Source of the DNA: Pedobacter cryoconitis
GTDB lineage: Bacteria > Bacteroidota > Bacteroidia > Sphingobacteriales > Sphingobacteriaceae
Direction: 5' to 3'
DNA length: 64,000 nucleotides
Assembly: GCF_014207135.1 (NCBI RefSeq)
Contig: NZ_JACHCC010000010.1
Location: 1 to 64,000, forward strand
Below, piece after piece: positions 44,784-54,793 of this stretch. Positions within the stretch are counted from its first letter, which is position 1. Each line of letters starts with the position of its first letter. A program made the position numbers and the translations under genes. The notes beneath the pieces were generated by a model that was not told where the DNA came from, did not search any database, and saw only the letters and a list, made by a program, of their open reading frames with translations.

Positions 44784-46232
44784 ATGATGGAAAAAGATGA
44801 TTTGATGCTTGAACAGCTGGCTAACCGTGAATACGAATTTGGCTTTGTTACAGCAATTGATATGGAGATTTCTGAAATCGGACTCAATGAAGATACTGTA
44901 CGGTTTATATCTGCAAAAAAGAATGAACCACAATGGTTATTAGATTGGCGGATGAAAGGTTTCAAGGCTTTCCAGAAGCAGGAAATGCCTGCATGGCAGA
45001 ACTTTAAAATGCCCGAAATTGACTTCCAGTCCATTTCTTATTATGCTGCTCCGAAACAACAGGCTAAATATGCCTCACTGGATGAAGTTGACCCTGAGCT
45101 GTTACGTACGTTTGAGAAACTGGGTATCCCGATGTCCGAACAGAAACAGCTTGCCGGAGTTGCCGTGGATGTAGTATTTGATAGTGTTTCAGTAACTACG
45201 ACCTATAAAAAGCATTTGAATGAATTAGGTATTATCTTCTGTTCCATTAGTGATGCTGTTAAAGATCATCCCGAGCTGATCCAGAAATACCTGGGTTCGG
45301 TAGTGCCACATACTGATAATGTTTTTGCCTCTTTAAATACTGCTGTATTCTCTGACGGATCTTTTGTCTATATTCCAAAGGGAGTAAGATGTCCGATGGA
45401 GTTATCTACTTATTTCAGGATCAATGCGGAGAATACCGGCCAGTTTGAGCGTACACTGATTATTGCTGATGAAGACAGTTATGTGAGTTATCTGGAAGGT
45501 TGCACTGCTCCGATGAGGGATGAAAACCAGTTGCATGCCGCAGTAGTTGAACTGATTGCCATGAAAGGTGCAGAAATAAAATATTCTACTGTACAAAACT
45601 GGTATCCTGGTGATAAAGAAGGGAAAGGTGGAATTTTTAATTTTGTAACCAAACGTGGGGCCTGCAGGGGAGAACGTAGTAAAATTTCGTGGACGCAGGT
45701 AGAAACCGGTTCTGCAATTACATGGAAATATCCGAGTATTATATTGCAGGGCGATTACTCTTCCGGAGAGTTTTATTCTGTTGCCGTAACCAATAATATG
45801 CAAATTGCTGATACAGGTACAAAAATACACCATATTGGCGCAAACACTAAAAGCAGGATTATTTCTAAAGGGATCTCTGCCGGACAAGGACAAAATAGTT
45901 ATCGTGGATTAGTACAAATGGGACCTAGGGCAGCCTATGCAAGAAACTTTACCCAGTGTGATTCCCTGTTGATCGGTGACCGCTGCGGAGCACATACTTT
46001 CCCTTATATTGAATCTAAAAACAATACCGCAACTATTGAACATGAAGCCACAACTTCAAAAATAGGTGAGGATCAGGTATTCTACCTGAATCAACGTGGA
46101 ATTGATGCAGAACAAGCTATTGCATTAATCGTAAACGGATATGCAAAAGATGTGCTCAATCAGCTGCCAATGGAATTTGCAGTCGAAGCTCAAAAGTTAC
46201 TTTCTCTTACACTCGAAGGCAGCGTAGGATAG
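44784..46232 (+). CDS. sufB: SufB, Fe-S cluster assembly scaffold
   Basis: 482 residues. SufB core motifs are clear: FSDGSFVYIPKGVRCPMELS, SYLEGCTAP, a beta-helix with WYPGDKEGKGG and FNFVTKRG, and a C-terminal part with CDSLLIGDRCGAHTFPYI. With SufC and SufD it forms the SufBC2D scaffold that builds iron-sulfur clusters in the cytoplasm. It is the first gene of a seven-gene operon with the classical B-C-D-S-E order. The second ATG at 44787 is equally possible as start. Confidence 0.97.
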   Translation: MMEKDDLMLEQLANREYEFGFVTAIDMEISEIGLNEDTVRFISAKKNEPQWLLDWRMKGFKAFQKQEMPAWQNFKMPEIDFQSISYYAAPKQQAKYASLDEVDPELLRTFEKLGIPMSEQKQLAGVAVDVVFDSVSVTTTYKKHLNELGIIFCSISDAVKDHPELIQKYLGSVVPHTDNVFASLNTAVFSDGSFVYIPKGVRCPMELSTYFRINAENTGQFERTLIIADEDSYVSYLEGCTAPMRDENQLHAAVVELIAMKGAEIKYSTVQNWYPGDKEGKGGIFNFVTKRGACRGERSKISWTQVETGSAITWKYPSIILQGDYSSGEFYSVAVTNNMQIADTGTKIHHIGANTKSRIISKGISAGQGQNSYRGLVQMGPRAAYARNFTQCDSLLIGDRCGAHTFPYIESKNNTATIEHEATTSKIGEDQVFYLNQRGIDAEQAIALIVNGYAKDVLNQLPMEFAVEAQKLLSLTLEGSVG

Positions 46233-46256
46233 ATCATAAAAAAATAAAGAATTCAT

Positions 46257-47030
46257 ATGTTATCAATAAAAAATCTTCATGCGAATATTGAAGGAAAAGA
46301 AATATTAAAAGGAATTAACCTCGAAGTGAAGGCAGGCGAAGTACACGCTATTATGGGGCCTAACGGATCAGGTAAAAGTTCATTGGCCTCTGTTTTAGCT
46401 GGCCGTGAAAATTACGAAGTTACCGAAGGTGAAGTATGGCTGGATGGGAAAAACCTGCTGGATATGAAACCTGAAGTGCGTGCGCGTGAAGGCGTTTTCC
46501 TTGCTTTTCAATATCCTGTTGAGATTCCCGGAGTATCAAATATTAATTTTCTAAGAACTGCATTAAGTGAAATCAGGACCCATCGTAATCTGCCACAACT
46601 TTCGGCTAAGGAATTCCTGAAAATGACGAAGGAAAAGCAGGCTCTGGTAGAGTTTGAGGCCAAGTTAGCTAACCGTTCGCTAAACCAGGGTTTTTCTGGA
46701 GGGGAGAAAAAAAGGAATGAAGTATTTCAGTTAGCCATGCTGGAGCCTAAATTGTCTATTCTGGATGAAACAGATTCAGGCCTGGATATTGATGCTTTGC
46801 GTATTGTATCTAATGGAATTAACAAACTACGGTCTGCCGATAATGCCTTTGTACTGATTACGCACTACCAGCGTTTACTGGAGTATATCGTGCCTGATTT
46901 TGTACATGTATTATACAATGGCCAGATTGTACGTTCAGGTACAAAAGAATTGGCTCTGGAGTTAGAAGAAAAGGGATATGACTGGCTGAAGGAAGAATTC
47001 CATGGTAATGCACCTGTAAAAAATATTTAA
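46257..47030 (+). CDS. sufC: SufC, Fe-S assembly ATPase
   Basis: 257 residues of ABC-type ATPase: Walker A GPNGSGKSS (K40), signature FSGGEKKRNE, Walker B LSILDETDSGLD with the Asp typical of SufC. It drives conformational change of the SufBCD scaffold and has no transmembrane partner. It lies 24 bases after sufB and 1 base before sufD. Confidence 0.97.
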   Translation: MLSIKNLHANIEGKEILKGINLEVKAGEVHAIMGPNGSGKSSLASVLAGRENYEVTEGEVWLDGKNLLDMKPEVRAREGVFLAFQYPVEIPGVSNINFLRTALSEIRTHRNLPQLSAKEFLKMTKEKQALVEFEAKLANRSLNQGFSGGEKKRNEVFQLAMLEPKLSILDETDSGLDIDALRIVSNGINKLRSADNAFVLITHYQRLLEYIVPDFVHVLYNGQIVRSGTKELALELEEKGYDWLKEEFHGNAPVKNI

Positions 47031-47031
47031 G

Positions 47032-48363
47032 ATGGCCAATCAGTTTACAACCCCATTTTATGACCAATTGGTTGCTGAGTTTGAGAATACACCCAAAAGT
47101 AAAAATACGGATGGTGATTTATCAAAATCAAGGGAAGATGCTTTCGGCCTGTTTAAAGCCAAAGGTTTTCCTACAACAAAAGATGAAGACTGGAAATTTA
47201 CAAATCTGACTCCGTTTTTATCAGATACTTTTTCCCTTAGTGCTGACGAAACTGACCAGGAAGGGATCGATGCTGCAATTCAACAGGCAATTATTCCAGG
47301 GCTGGACGCCTGGATACTGGTATTGCTGAATGGTAAGATACAGTTGAATCTATCGGTTCTGCCAGCTCATGATCAGTTTGTTGTCCGGTCACTGGAAAGT
47401 ATTATCAATACCGAACTTTATCAAAATTATGTAACCTGCAAAGAGGCAGAAGGCAATAGAATGTATGCGCTGAATGCAGCGTTTTTTACCGATGGATATT
47501 TTCTGGAAGTACCGAAAAATGTTGTGGTAGATAAACCAGTACAGATTATTCACCTTTATACCGCTCCTGAAAATATGTTGTTTCAGCCACGTCATCTGAT
47601 TGTTGTGAATGAGGGTGCAAAAGCGGAGCTTATTGAAACTGTGGTTTCACTGGGAAATGCAAAGCATGTCCTGATGAACAGTGTGTCACAGGTTATGGTG
47701 AAAGAAAATGCAAACCTGATCCAGTATCTGATCCAGGATAACCAGGCTGAGGATAGATTAATCAATTATAATCATGTTACACAGCAGCGTAATAGTCGCT
47801 ATGATAACTTTACTTTTAATTTACCCGGTGCAGAACTGATCCGTAATAACCTGGAAATTGTATTAAATGGTACAGCAACCGAAACTCATTTATTAGGCTT
47901 ATATCTGGTTGCCGGTCACCAGTTGACTGATAATCATACAGCTATACATCATCGGTTTCCACATTGTGAAAGTAATGAAATCTATAAAGGTGTTTTACTG
48001 GACCATGGCAAGGCTGTGTTTAATGGAAAAGTTTTTGTAGAACGCCCGGCTCAGAAAACCAATGCCTTTCAGCAAAATAATAATCTTTTACTGAGTGATA
48101 AGGCACAGGTCTTTGCGAAGCCGCAATTAGAAATATTTGCAGACGATGTAAAATGCAGTCATGGTTGTACGGTAGGACAATTTGATCCTGAATCATTGTT
48201 TTACCTGCGTTCAAGAGGGATTTCTGAAGAATCAGCGCGCAAGTTGCTTGTAGAAGCATTTATGTTTGATGTAACTCAGAAAATTGAGAATGAAATCCTG
48301 AAGGAACATGTACAGTCCTTAATTTACAGAAAGATGGAAAATTCTTTAGCGAACATCAGTTAA
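47032..48363 (+). CDS. sufD: SufD, Fe-S scaffold subunit
   Basis: 443 residues. A helical N-domain is followed by the SufB/D beta-helix (FFTDGYFLEVPKNVVVDKPV) and the C-terminal SufD signature QLEIFADDVKCSHGCTVGQ followed by LFYLRSRGIS. It pairs with SufB to hold the nascent cluster and bind iron. Confidence 0.97.
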   Translation: MANQFTTPFYDQLVAEFENTPKSKNTDGDLSKSREDAFGLFKAKGFPTTKDEDWKFTNLTPFLSDTFSLSADETDQEGIDAAIQQAIIPGLDAWILVLLNGKIQLNLSVLPAHDQFVVRSLESIINTELYQNYVTCKEAEGNRMYALNAAFFTDGYFLEVPKNVVVDKPVQIIHLYTAPENMLFQPRHLIVVNEGAKAELIETVVSLGNAKHVLMNSVSQVMVKENANLIQYLIQDNQAEDRLINYNHVTQQRNSRYDNFTFNLPGAELIRNNLEIVLNGTATETHLLGLYLVAGHQLTDNHTAIHHRFPHCESNEIYKGVLLDHGKAVFNGKVFVERPAQKTNAFQQNNNLLLSDKAQVFAKPQLEIFADDVKCSHGCTVGQFDPESLFYLRSRGISEESARKLLVEAFMFDVTQKIENEILKEHVQSLIYRKMENSLANIS

Positions 48364-48373
48364 AAAAACAGAA

Positions 48374-49597
48374 ATGGGCAGATCAACAGTGGAAAACAGC
48401 AGAAAAGACTTTCCTATACTGGAAACTAAAGTATATGGGAAGGATCTGGTATATCTTGATAATGCAGCAACAACGCAGAAGCCAATGCAAGTTCTGGCTG
48501 CTGTAGACGAGTATTATAAGACCTGTAACAGTAATGTTCACCGCGGGGTACATTTGTTGAGCCAGCAGGCTACTGCGGCTTATGAGGAGGCCCGTAAAAA
48601 GGTAAGTCTATTTATCAATGCGGCGTTTAGTCATGAGGTTATTTTTACCAAAGGAACAACTGATGGGATTAATTTAGTTGCTTCTTCATTCGGAAAGAAA
48701 TTTTTGCAGGCAGGGGATAGTGTACTGATTTCTGCAATGGAACATCATTCCAATATTGTACCCTGGCAGATGATCTGCGAAGAAAAAGGTGCTTCGCTGA
48801 AGGTGATTCCTATGGATAAAAATGGCGTACTGGAGCTTGGTCTGCTACCGTCTTTGCTGGATGAAAAAGTGAAGCTGGTATCTCTGACCTATGTTTCCAA
48901 TTCTCTGGGTACCATTAATCCGATCAGAGAAATTATCAAACTGGCACATGAAAAGAATATTCCTGTCATGATCGATGCTGCCCAGGCTATACAACATTTA
49001 CCTATAGACGTGCAGGAGCTGGATGTTGATTTTCTGGCTTTTTCGGGCCATAAGATTTACGGACCTACAGGGATCGGGGTGTTGTATGGTAAAGAAAAAT
49101 GGCTGAATGCTATACCTCCGTATCAGGGAGGAGGGGATATGATTAAAACAGTCACTTTTGCAAAGACCATTTATAATGATCTGCCATACAAATTCGAAGC
49201 TGGCACACCAGATATTTCTGGTGCTATCGGATTGGGGGCAGCTATTGACTATGTCAATCTGGTTACCCTTGAAGCTATACAGACAGCAGAGAATGATTTG
49301 CTGAACTATGGATTAGCAAAGCTGGCAGAAATTCCAGGCATCAGGTTTATTGGTAAAGCTGAACAGCGTGCCAGTGTTATTTCGTTTCTGATCGGAGAGA
49401 TACATCCCTATGACCTTGGCGAATTACTCGACAAACAGGGGATAGCTATCCGTACAGGGCACCATTGCACAGAGCCGGTGATGGACTTTTTTAAGATCCC
49501 CGGAACCTGTCGTGCCTCCTTTGCCTTTTATAATACCCGCTCAGAAATAGATTTACTTGTAGCAGGAATCAAAAGAGCGGCAGCGATACTCAATTAA
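48374..49597 (+). CDS. sufS: SufS, cysteine desulfurase
   Basis: 407 residues, PLP-dependent group II cysteine desulfurase. The PLP lysine is in AFSGHKIYGPTG, substrate binding in SNVHRGVHLLS, and the active cysteine in RTGHHCTEPVM. It takes sulfur from L-cysteine as a persulfide and hands it to SufE, encoded 9 bases downstream. Confidence 0.97.
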   Translation: MGRSTVENSRKDFPILETKVYGKDLVYLDNAATTQKPMQVLAAVDEYYKTCNSNVHRGVHLLSQQATAAYEEARKKVSLFINAAFSHEVIFTKGTTDGINLVASSFGKKFLQAGDSVLISAMEHHSNIVPWQMICEEKGASLKVIPMDKNGVLELGLLPSLLDEKVKLVSLTYVSNSLGTINPIREIIKLAHEKNIPVMIDAAQAIQHLPIDVQELDVDFLAFSGHKIYGPTGIGVLYGKEKWLNAIPPYQGGGDMIKTVTFAKTIYNDLPYKFEAGTPDISGAIGLGAAIDYVNLVTLEAIQTAENDLLNYGLAKLAEIPGIRFIGKAEQRASVISFLIGEIHPYDLGELLDKQGIAIRTGHHCTEPVMDFFKIPGTCRASFAFYNTRSEIDLLVAGIKRAAAILN

Positions 49598-49606
49598 TTT
49601 TTACAG

Positions 49607-50026
49607 ATGACGATTAACGAGAAACAAGACGAAATTATTGAGGAGTTTGAACTTTTTTCAGACTGGATGGATAAATATGAGAACATCATTGACATGGGAA
49701 AAGAACTTCCTTTAATCGATGTGAAATATAAAATCCCGGAGAATCTGATTAAGGGATGTCAGTCGAATGTTTGGTTACAGCCCGAATATAAAGATCACAA
49801 AATCTGGTTTACTGCGGATAGTGATGCAATTATCACTAAAGGCCTGATCAGTATGATGGTCAGGGTTTTATCGGGACATACCCCACAGGAGATCATAGAC
49901 GCAGATTTGTATTTTATAAATACGATTGGTTTGCAGAATCACTTGTCACCTAACCGTTCCAATGGATTACTGGCCATGTTAAAACAAATGAAAATGTATG
50001 CCCTGGCTTATAAATCACAGCATTAA
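49607..50026 (+). CDS. sufE: SufE, sulfur-transfer protein
   Basis: 139 residues. The acceptor cysteine is C51 in LIKGCQSNVW. It receives persulfide sulfur from SufS and passes it to SufB. Gene order and 9-base spacing place it in the operon. Confidence 0.95.
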   Translation: MTINEKQDEIIEEFELFSDWMDKYENIIDMGKELPLIDVKYKIPENLIKGCQSNVWLQPEYKDHKIWFTADSDAIITKGLISMMVRVLSGHTPQEIIDADLYFINTIGLQNHLSPNRSNGLLAMLKQMKMYALAYKSQH

Positions 50027-50037
50027 AAACTGAGAAT

Positions 50038-50349
50038 ATGAATGAACCCATGTTAAGAGATAAAATTGAAGAAGCATTACACACGATTTTTGATCCGGAA
50101 ATCCCAGTGAATATTTACGAGCTTGGGCTGATCTATAAAATCGAAATGCTGGAAGATAACAACGTACATATTTATATGACGCTGACTGCTCCGGCATGTC
50201 CGGCTGCGGGAGAGATCCTGGGTGAAGTAGAAACTAAAGTGAAAGCTATTGAAGGAGTCAATGGCGTAGAAGTACGGCTTACATTTGATCCTCCCTGGGA
50301 TAGAGATATGATGAGTGATGAGGCAAAATTAGAATTAGGTTGGTTATAA
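50038..50349 (+). CDS. SufT-like MIP18/DUF59 Fe-S maturation protein
   Basis: 103 residues of the MIP18 (DUF59) family: TIFDPEIPVNIYELGLIY, the conserved cysteine in LTAPACPAAG, and RLTFDPPWDRDMM. Such proteins in suf operons (often called SufT) help deliver clusters to target enzymes. Its TAA shares one base with the ATG of the regulator gene. Confidence 0.92.
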   Translation: MNEPMLRDKIEEALHTIFDPEIPVNIYELGLIYKIEMLEDNNVHIYMTLTAPACPAAGEILGEVETKVKAIEGVNGVEVRLTFDPPWDRDMMSDEAKLELGWL

Positions 50350-50984
50350 TGAAGAATAAAGTACCATTTAGAGAAGGCGCTGTAAACCTGCTGAAAACCA
50401 GCGGACCGCAGTCTTTGCTGTCGCTTGCCCGTGAATTCCAGGTGACAGTAGAAGGGGCCCGCTTCCAAATGTTGCGTTTAGAAAAAGAAGGACTGGTGAC
50501 TTCGAGCAAATCTGTAACAGGAAGGGGCAGGCCTCAGCAATTATGGTCCCTGACCAGTGAAGGGCAATCGCGTTTTCCTGATACACATGCTGCGCTGACA
50601 GTAAAACTGATGGAAACGATGAAAGAATTGCTGGGTGAAAGAGCGGTTTCCCAGCTGATTACCGCCAATGGAGAGAAGGGAACCGATAAATATCTGAAGG
50701 AACTCGAAGGAATCTACGATCTTGAAAAAAGGATTAACAGTTTTGTTGCTATCAGAACAAGAGAGGGATATATGGCACAGGCGATCAAAGATGATGAGGG
50801 GTTCATTTTTATAGAAAATCATTGCCCTATAGGTGCTGCAGCCCATGCTAATCCTGATATATGTCTTGCCGAATTCAAAACGCTTCAGACTGTGATTGGG
50901 GAAAGCGTACCTATTAAAAGAATAGAATATATCGTTGACGGGGGCAGAAGATGTGCTTATAGAATCCTTTCTGACAGATCCTGA
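50349..50984 (+). CDS. SufR-like Fe-S-sensing transcriptional repressor
   Basis: 211 residues from the ATG at 50349, which overlaps the upstream stop as TAATG; an ATG at 50340 would add three residues. An N-terminal winged helix-turn-helix (LLSLAREFQVTVEGARFQML, then GRGRPQQLW) precedes a C-terminal domain with three cysteines C159, C172 and C202 (ENHCPIG, PDICLAEF, GGRRCAY), the region that binds a cluster in SufR of cyanobacteria and mycobacteria. It probably represses the operon when clusters are abundant, acting on the palindrome at 44678-44711. Closing the operon gives negative feedback. Confidence 0.85.
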   Translation: MKNKVPFREGAVNLLKTSGPQSLLSLAREFQVTVEGARFQMLRLEKEGLVTSSKSVTGRGRPQQLWSLTSEGQSRFPDTHAALTVKLMETMKELLGERAVSQLITANGEKGTDKYLKELEGIYDLEKRINSFVAIRTREGYMAQAIKDDEGFIFIENHCPIGAAAHANPDICLAEFKTLQTVIGESVPIKRIEYIVDGGRRCAYRILSDRS

Positions 50985-51042
50985 ATCTCAGGTTTTTAGC
51001 CCTGCTGTTTATCTTATCCCGATAAAATACAGACTGGTCTTG

Positions 51043-51060
51043 TTAAGATTTTTATCTTAA
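51043..51060. promoter_or_regulatory. Inverted repeat upstream of the LanB gene
   Basis: ttaagat-tttt-atcttaa (7-bp arms, 4-base centre), 47 bases before the LanB start; a weaker pair tttatc/gataaa lies at 51008-51026. They could be a regulator site for LanB, or weak terminators of the suf operon. Confidence 0.35.
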
Positions 51061-51106
51061 TTTAGTAACAATTGGCGCTTTTATGATCTAAATATAAACT
51101 CCCGAA

Positions 51107-54082
51107 ATGTCTGCTTTGACCATCGACCCATTTTTGTTTGTCAGATCACCAGCTTATAGCTATACAGATTTTAATGAAGCATTTCTCCGCCAGGTTTTGC
51201 CAACTGATTTTTTTCAGGCCAGTTTGTTCCTGGCCAGCAGGCCCCTTTATATAGAATTAAAGAAAAAAGAATTTGACTACGATCATTTAAACGAATCGGC
51301 TAAAGCTACTCTGTGGAAGTATCTCAACCGAATGTGTTTCAGACCATTACCCTATGGTCTTTTTGCCTCTTTTTCTATGGGGGTATGGGGGACCGGAGAG
51401 GAAGATACTTTTCGTATGGCAGGTGGAGGGAAATTGACTATTCTCCCCGATTTTATGGATGTGCTGAATTATGTCAATGCTCTGGAAACAAAGGATTTGT
51501 CTTTCATTAATTATTATCCTAATAATTCCTTATATAGTTCAGCAGCGCAATTATATTTTATCAGCCAGAGTTACTCTGCGCAGGATAATTTCTCTATAGT
51601 ACATCTTAAGGTCGTTCCGGGTTTAAAGAAACTATTGAAATTTATCAGTAAAGGTCAGACCAGGTCAGCAATTCTGGATTATCTGAAGAATGAATATGGT
51701 GAAGATGAAGCCCTGGAAGATTATTTTGAAGGTCTGGTCAAAGGACAGGTCATTGTTTCGGCGCTGAAACCTAATGTAACAGGATTGAGTTATAACCAGC
51801 GTTGTATCGGTTTGCTGGGACAACAACCGGGGCATAATCTTAGTAAATTGCAAACACATGCTATTGATATCAATGATCAAAGCCAGCCCTCACCAGTACT
51901 CAATAGTTGTATAGCACACTTTGTAACTGAAAATGTAGATAACCTTTATAGTCTCTATCAGCGGGAAATTTCAGGAGGTCTGCGAAGCACAATACAAGCT
52001 GAGCTTATCTCTGTCGTTGAAAATATGGATAAACTGACCGCACATCTGGATTTCGAAGTAATGAGTGCTTTTAAGGCTGCTTTTACGCAGAAGTATGAAC
52101 TGCAGGAAGTTTCTTTAATGGAAGCACTAGACCCTGGTTTTGGGGTAGGATATCAGAATCTGGCTTCAGCATTTGATAATCAGCATGACGAATTTATCAA
52201 TGACTGGGCGACGCGAAAAGAGGAGAAGATCAGTGTCCGGTGGGGACAGGTAGAAAAGATGCTTTTTAAAAAGTGGAATGCAATGACGGCTTCGGGTTCA
52301 GACCGGATTATGCTGACCGCAGAAGATATTGAAGCTCTTCCTGAGAGCAAACACAGATTACCTCCGGGTTTGTCTGTCCTGTTTAAATGTGTTGATGATG
52401 AGCTATGGATAGATAATGTTGGCGGTGTTTCGGGCGTACAATTATGTTCTAGATTTGGACTTACTGATCAGGCTGTTGAAGATCAGCTCAAAAGAATATG
52501 TGAACAGGAAATGGCCATGAATAAAGATTTTGTTTTTGCAGAAATTGCTTTTTCACCTTCTGCTAAAGCTTCAAATATTAACCAGAGAGGGCATTTTTAT
52601 GCTTATGAAATTCCAGTGCTGACTCATGCAACACGTCCGGACAAGGAAATTATTAAATTAAATGATCTGATGATATCTGTGCAGGATAATCAGATCTTGT
52701 TAAGATCGGTCAGACTTAATAAATATATCATACCAAGGCTTTCCTCTGCTTATAATTATGAATTGACGACTGTTCCCGTATTTCGGTTTCTTTGTGACCT
52801 CCAGTATCAGGGAGTTAAATCGAATTTATCTTTTTCAATGGCCAGCATTTTTCCTGGAATGGACTACTATCCATGTGTACAGATCGGAAAAGCAATACTT
52901 AGCCCCGCTACATGGATTTTAAATGAATCCCAGTTGAAGCAAATAGCTAAATTAGATAGTGTCCTGGACGAAGTAGTGAAACTTCCTGTTACTTTTAGTT
53001 TAGTTCAAGGAGATAATTTCCTGGTTTTTAACCGGAACAATGAAAAGGATCTGCAGATGTTCAGGAGATGCATCAGGAATAAGAAAACGGTTACTCTTCG
53101 GGAATATACGTCTTCAGAAAATACTGGTCTCCGGGATGTTGGAAAGCGACCTTATACAAGTCAGTTTCTGGCGTGCGTAATTAATCAATCCGCTTCGTAT
53201 CCTATGGTGAAGCCGTCAGGTAACCTAAAAAAAACGCCAGGAATTAAACGGACATTTCTTCCTGGAGAAGAGTGGTTATATGTCAAATTATATACGCATG
53301 ATTCACTCACTGACAGGATTCTTATAGATTACATTTTGCCAGTAATCAGGCAGTATAAAAAGAATAATCCAGGCTTTAAATGGTTTTTTATCAGGTACCA
53401 GGATCCAGGTCATCATCTCAGGCTCCGTTTTTTTTCTGCAGAAAGGTCACCTCTTGAATTAATGGCTGAACTGAATGAAAAATTAAAACCGATGTACAAT
53501 TCTGGTAAAACTTATATGACGCTGGATACCTATCAGAGAGAACTGGAAAAATATTCACCTGGATTAATTGATAAAGTAGAATCTGTTTTTTATAGGGATA
53601 GCGAATATATTACCGATTCTTTTCGGAAGGGAAGCTTGATGGATACGAGGTTTAAACTCAACTTCGCAGTTTCTTCTACGCTATTGTTCATCTCCTGTTT
53701 TATAAAAGATGGACAAAAAAGACTTGAGTTTTTGAATGATTCTTTAAATAATTTATCCGGTGAATTTGACAAGGGTAAAGAAACCATTCGTAAAATGGAT
53801 ACTAAATACAGAAGTTTTCAGCCAGAACTGATCAGGAATGAACAGTTATCCGATTGGCAGCAAAACAAAACCTGGCTGCTGTTAAAGCAAATGCTGATTG
53901 AAATTGACCAGGAAATCATAGGATGGGAATATTCAGTTAAGTATGATTTTATCATTAACCTGATTCATATGCACATTAACAGAATATTTGAAAGCCACTC
54001 CAGAGAATATGAATATCTGACCTATCATTTTATGAGAAAACACCAGACTTATTATAATTATACAATTAACGCTGTGTCTTAA
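51107..54082 (+). CDS. LanB-type lanthipeptide dehydratase (full length)
   Basis: 991 residues. The N-terminal 700 residues are a lantibiotic dehydratase domain (KATLWKYLNRMCFRPLPYGL near the start; tRNA-dependent glutamylation of Ser/Thr), and about 720-990 form the SpaB-C/elimination domain (EEWLYVKLYTHDSLTDRILI, FFIRYQDPGHHLRLRFF). Both halves are present, so it could make dehydroamino acids on its own. No LanC cyclase, LanT exporter or protease lies next to it. Its 3' end overlaps the convergent LytTR regulator gene by 17 bases. The likely substrate is the 57-residue peptide at 55985, which has no cysteine. Confidence 0.9.
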   Translation: MSALTIDPFLFVRSPAYSYTDFNEAFLRQVLPTDFFQASLFLASRPLYIELKKKEFDYDHLNESAKATLWKYLNRMCFRPLPYGLFASFSMGVWGTGEEDTFRMAGGGKLTILPDFMDVLNYVNALETKDLSFINYYPNNSLYSSAAQLYFISQSYSAQDNFSIVHLKVVPGLKKLLKFISKGQTRSAILDYLKNEYGEDEALEDYFEGLVKGQVIVSALKPNVTGLSYNQRCIGLLGQQPGHNLSKLQTHAIDINDQSQPSPVLNSCIAHFVTENVDNLYSLYQREISGGLRSTIQAELISVVENMDKLTAHLDFEVMSAFKAAFTQKYELQEVSLMEALDPGFGVGYQNLASAFDNQHDEFINDWATRKEEKISVRWGQVEKMLFKKWNAMTASGSDRIMLTAEDIEALPESKHRLPPGLSVLFKCVDDELWIDNVGGVSGVQLCSRFGLTDQAVEDQLKRICEQEMAMNKDFVFAEIAFSPSAKASNINQRGHFYAYEIPVLTHATRPDKEIIKLNDLMISVQDNQILLRSVRLNKYIIPRLSSAYNYELTTVPVFRFLCDLQYQGVKSNLSFSMASIFPGMDYYPCVQIGKAILSPATWILNESQLKQIAKLDSVLDEVVKLPVTFSLVQGDNFLVFNRNNEKDLQMFRRCIRNKKTVTLREYTSSENTGLRDVGKRPYTSQFLACVINQSASYPMVKPSGNLKKTPGIKRTFLPGEEWLYVKLYTHDSLTDRILIDYILPVIRQYKKNNPGFKWFFIRYQDPGHHLRLRFFSAERSPLELMAELNEKLKPMYNSGKTYMTLDTYQRELEKYSPGLIDKVESVFYRDSEYITDSFRKGSLMDTRFKLNFAVSSTLLFISCFIKDGQKRLEFLNDSLNNLSGEFDKGKETIRKMDTKYRSFQPELIRNEQLSDWQQNKTWLLLKQMLIEIDQEIIGWEYSVKYDFIINLIHMHINRIFESHSREYEYLTYHFMRKHQTYYNYTINAVS

Positions 54083-54788
54083 TTGTATTGTTGTTTATCT
54101 TTTTTAAGAGTTTATCTTTAAAGGACGAGCCGATTGGTAAAACCATTTTATCTATCATAATTTTATTGCCTTCCATCTGTGTTACTTTATCAATATTAAT
54201 GATATAAGATTTATGAATCCGGATAAAGTTTTTGACAGGTAATCCAGCCTCAATTTCTTTCATCGTCAGATAGATGATATGGTTATTCTGTGGGGTGTGG
54301 ATTACAATATAATTATTCAGCCCTTCAATATATTCTACGTCATCATAATTTACTTTCAGCATCTTACCTTTTATCCCTGGATTGACAAAAAAGTAATTTT
54401 CATTTTTTGAGATGGTCAGTGCCTGCTGATCTTCCAGTTTATCAATCACTTTGGCAAGAGATTTTAAGAATTTCTCAAATGAAATAGGCTTAAGCAGAAA
54501 ATCCGATATATTTTTTTCAAATCCCTGTACCGCATAGCCCGCGTGACCGGTGGTGAAAATGATTGCCGTATTTTTGTAGATCAGATCGGCCACATCCAGA
54601 CCTGACATTTCTGGCATATCAATATCCAGAAAGGTAATATCGATGTCTTTATTCTCATTGATATATTTAACGGCTTCCAGGGGATTTTGTGACGAACCTG
54701 CGATTTCCAGCTGCCCACTGTCAGTAGCATATTTTTTTAGGGTATCGATGGCGTGAGACTCATCATCTATTATGAAACATTTATACAT
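54066..54788 (-). CDS. LytTR-family response regulator
   Basis: 240 residues: receiver domain (IIDDESHAIDTL, phospho-acceptor D55 in FLDIDMPEMSG) and a C-terminal LytTR DNA-binding domain (VEYIEGLNNYIVIHT, FIRIHKSYIINIDKV). It works with the histidine kinase 5 bases upstream. LytTR regulators often control peptide and bacteriocin genes, and this one lies between a LanB gene and its putative precursor. Confidence 0.93.
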   Translation of the reverse strand: MYKCFIIDDESHAIDTLKKYATDSGQLEIAGSSQNPLEAVKYINENKDIDITFLDIDMPEMSGLDVADLIYKNTAIIFTTGHAGYAVQGFEKNISDFLLKPISFEKFLKSLAKVIDKLEDQQALTISKNENYFFVNPGIKGKMLKVNYDDVEYIEGLNNYIVIHTPQNNHIIYLTMKEIEAGLPVKNFIRIHKSYIINIDKVTQMEGNKIMIDKMVLPIGSSFKDKLLKKINNNTIKTQR

Positions 54789-54793
54789 AAAGT

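Noticed and set aside
45402..45893. 163-codon minus-strand frame inside sufB
   Set aside because: Shadow of sufB; translated composition is not protein-like and sufB motifs are unambiguous.
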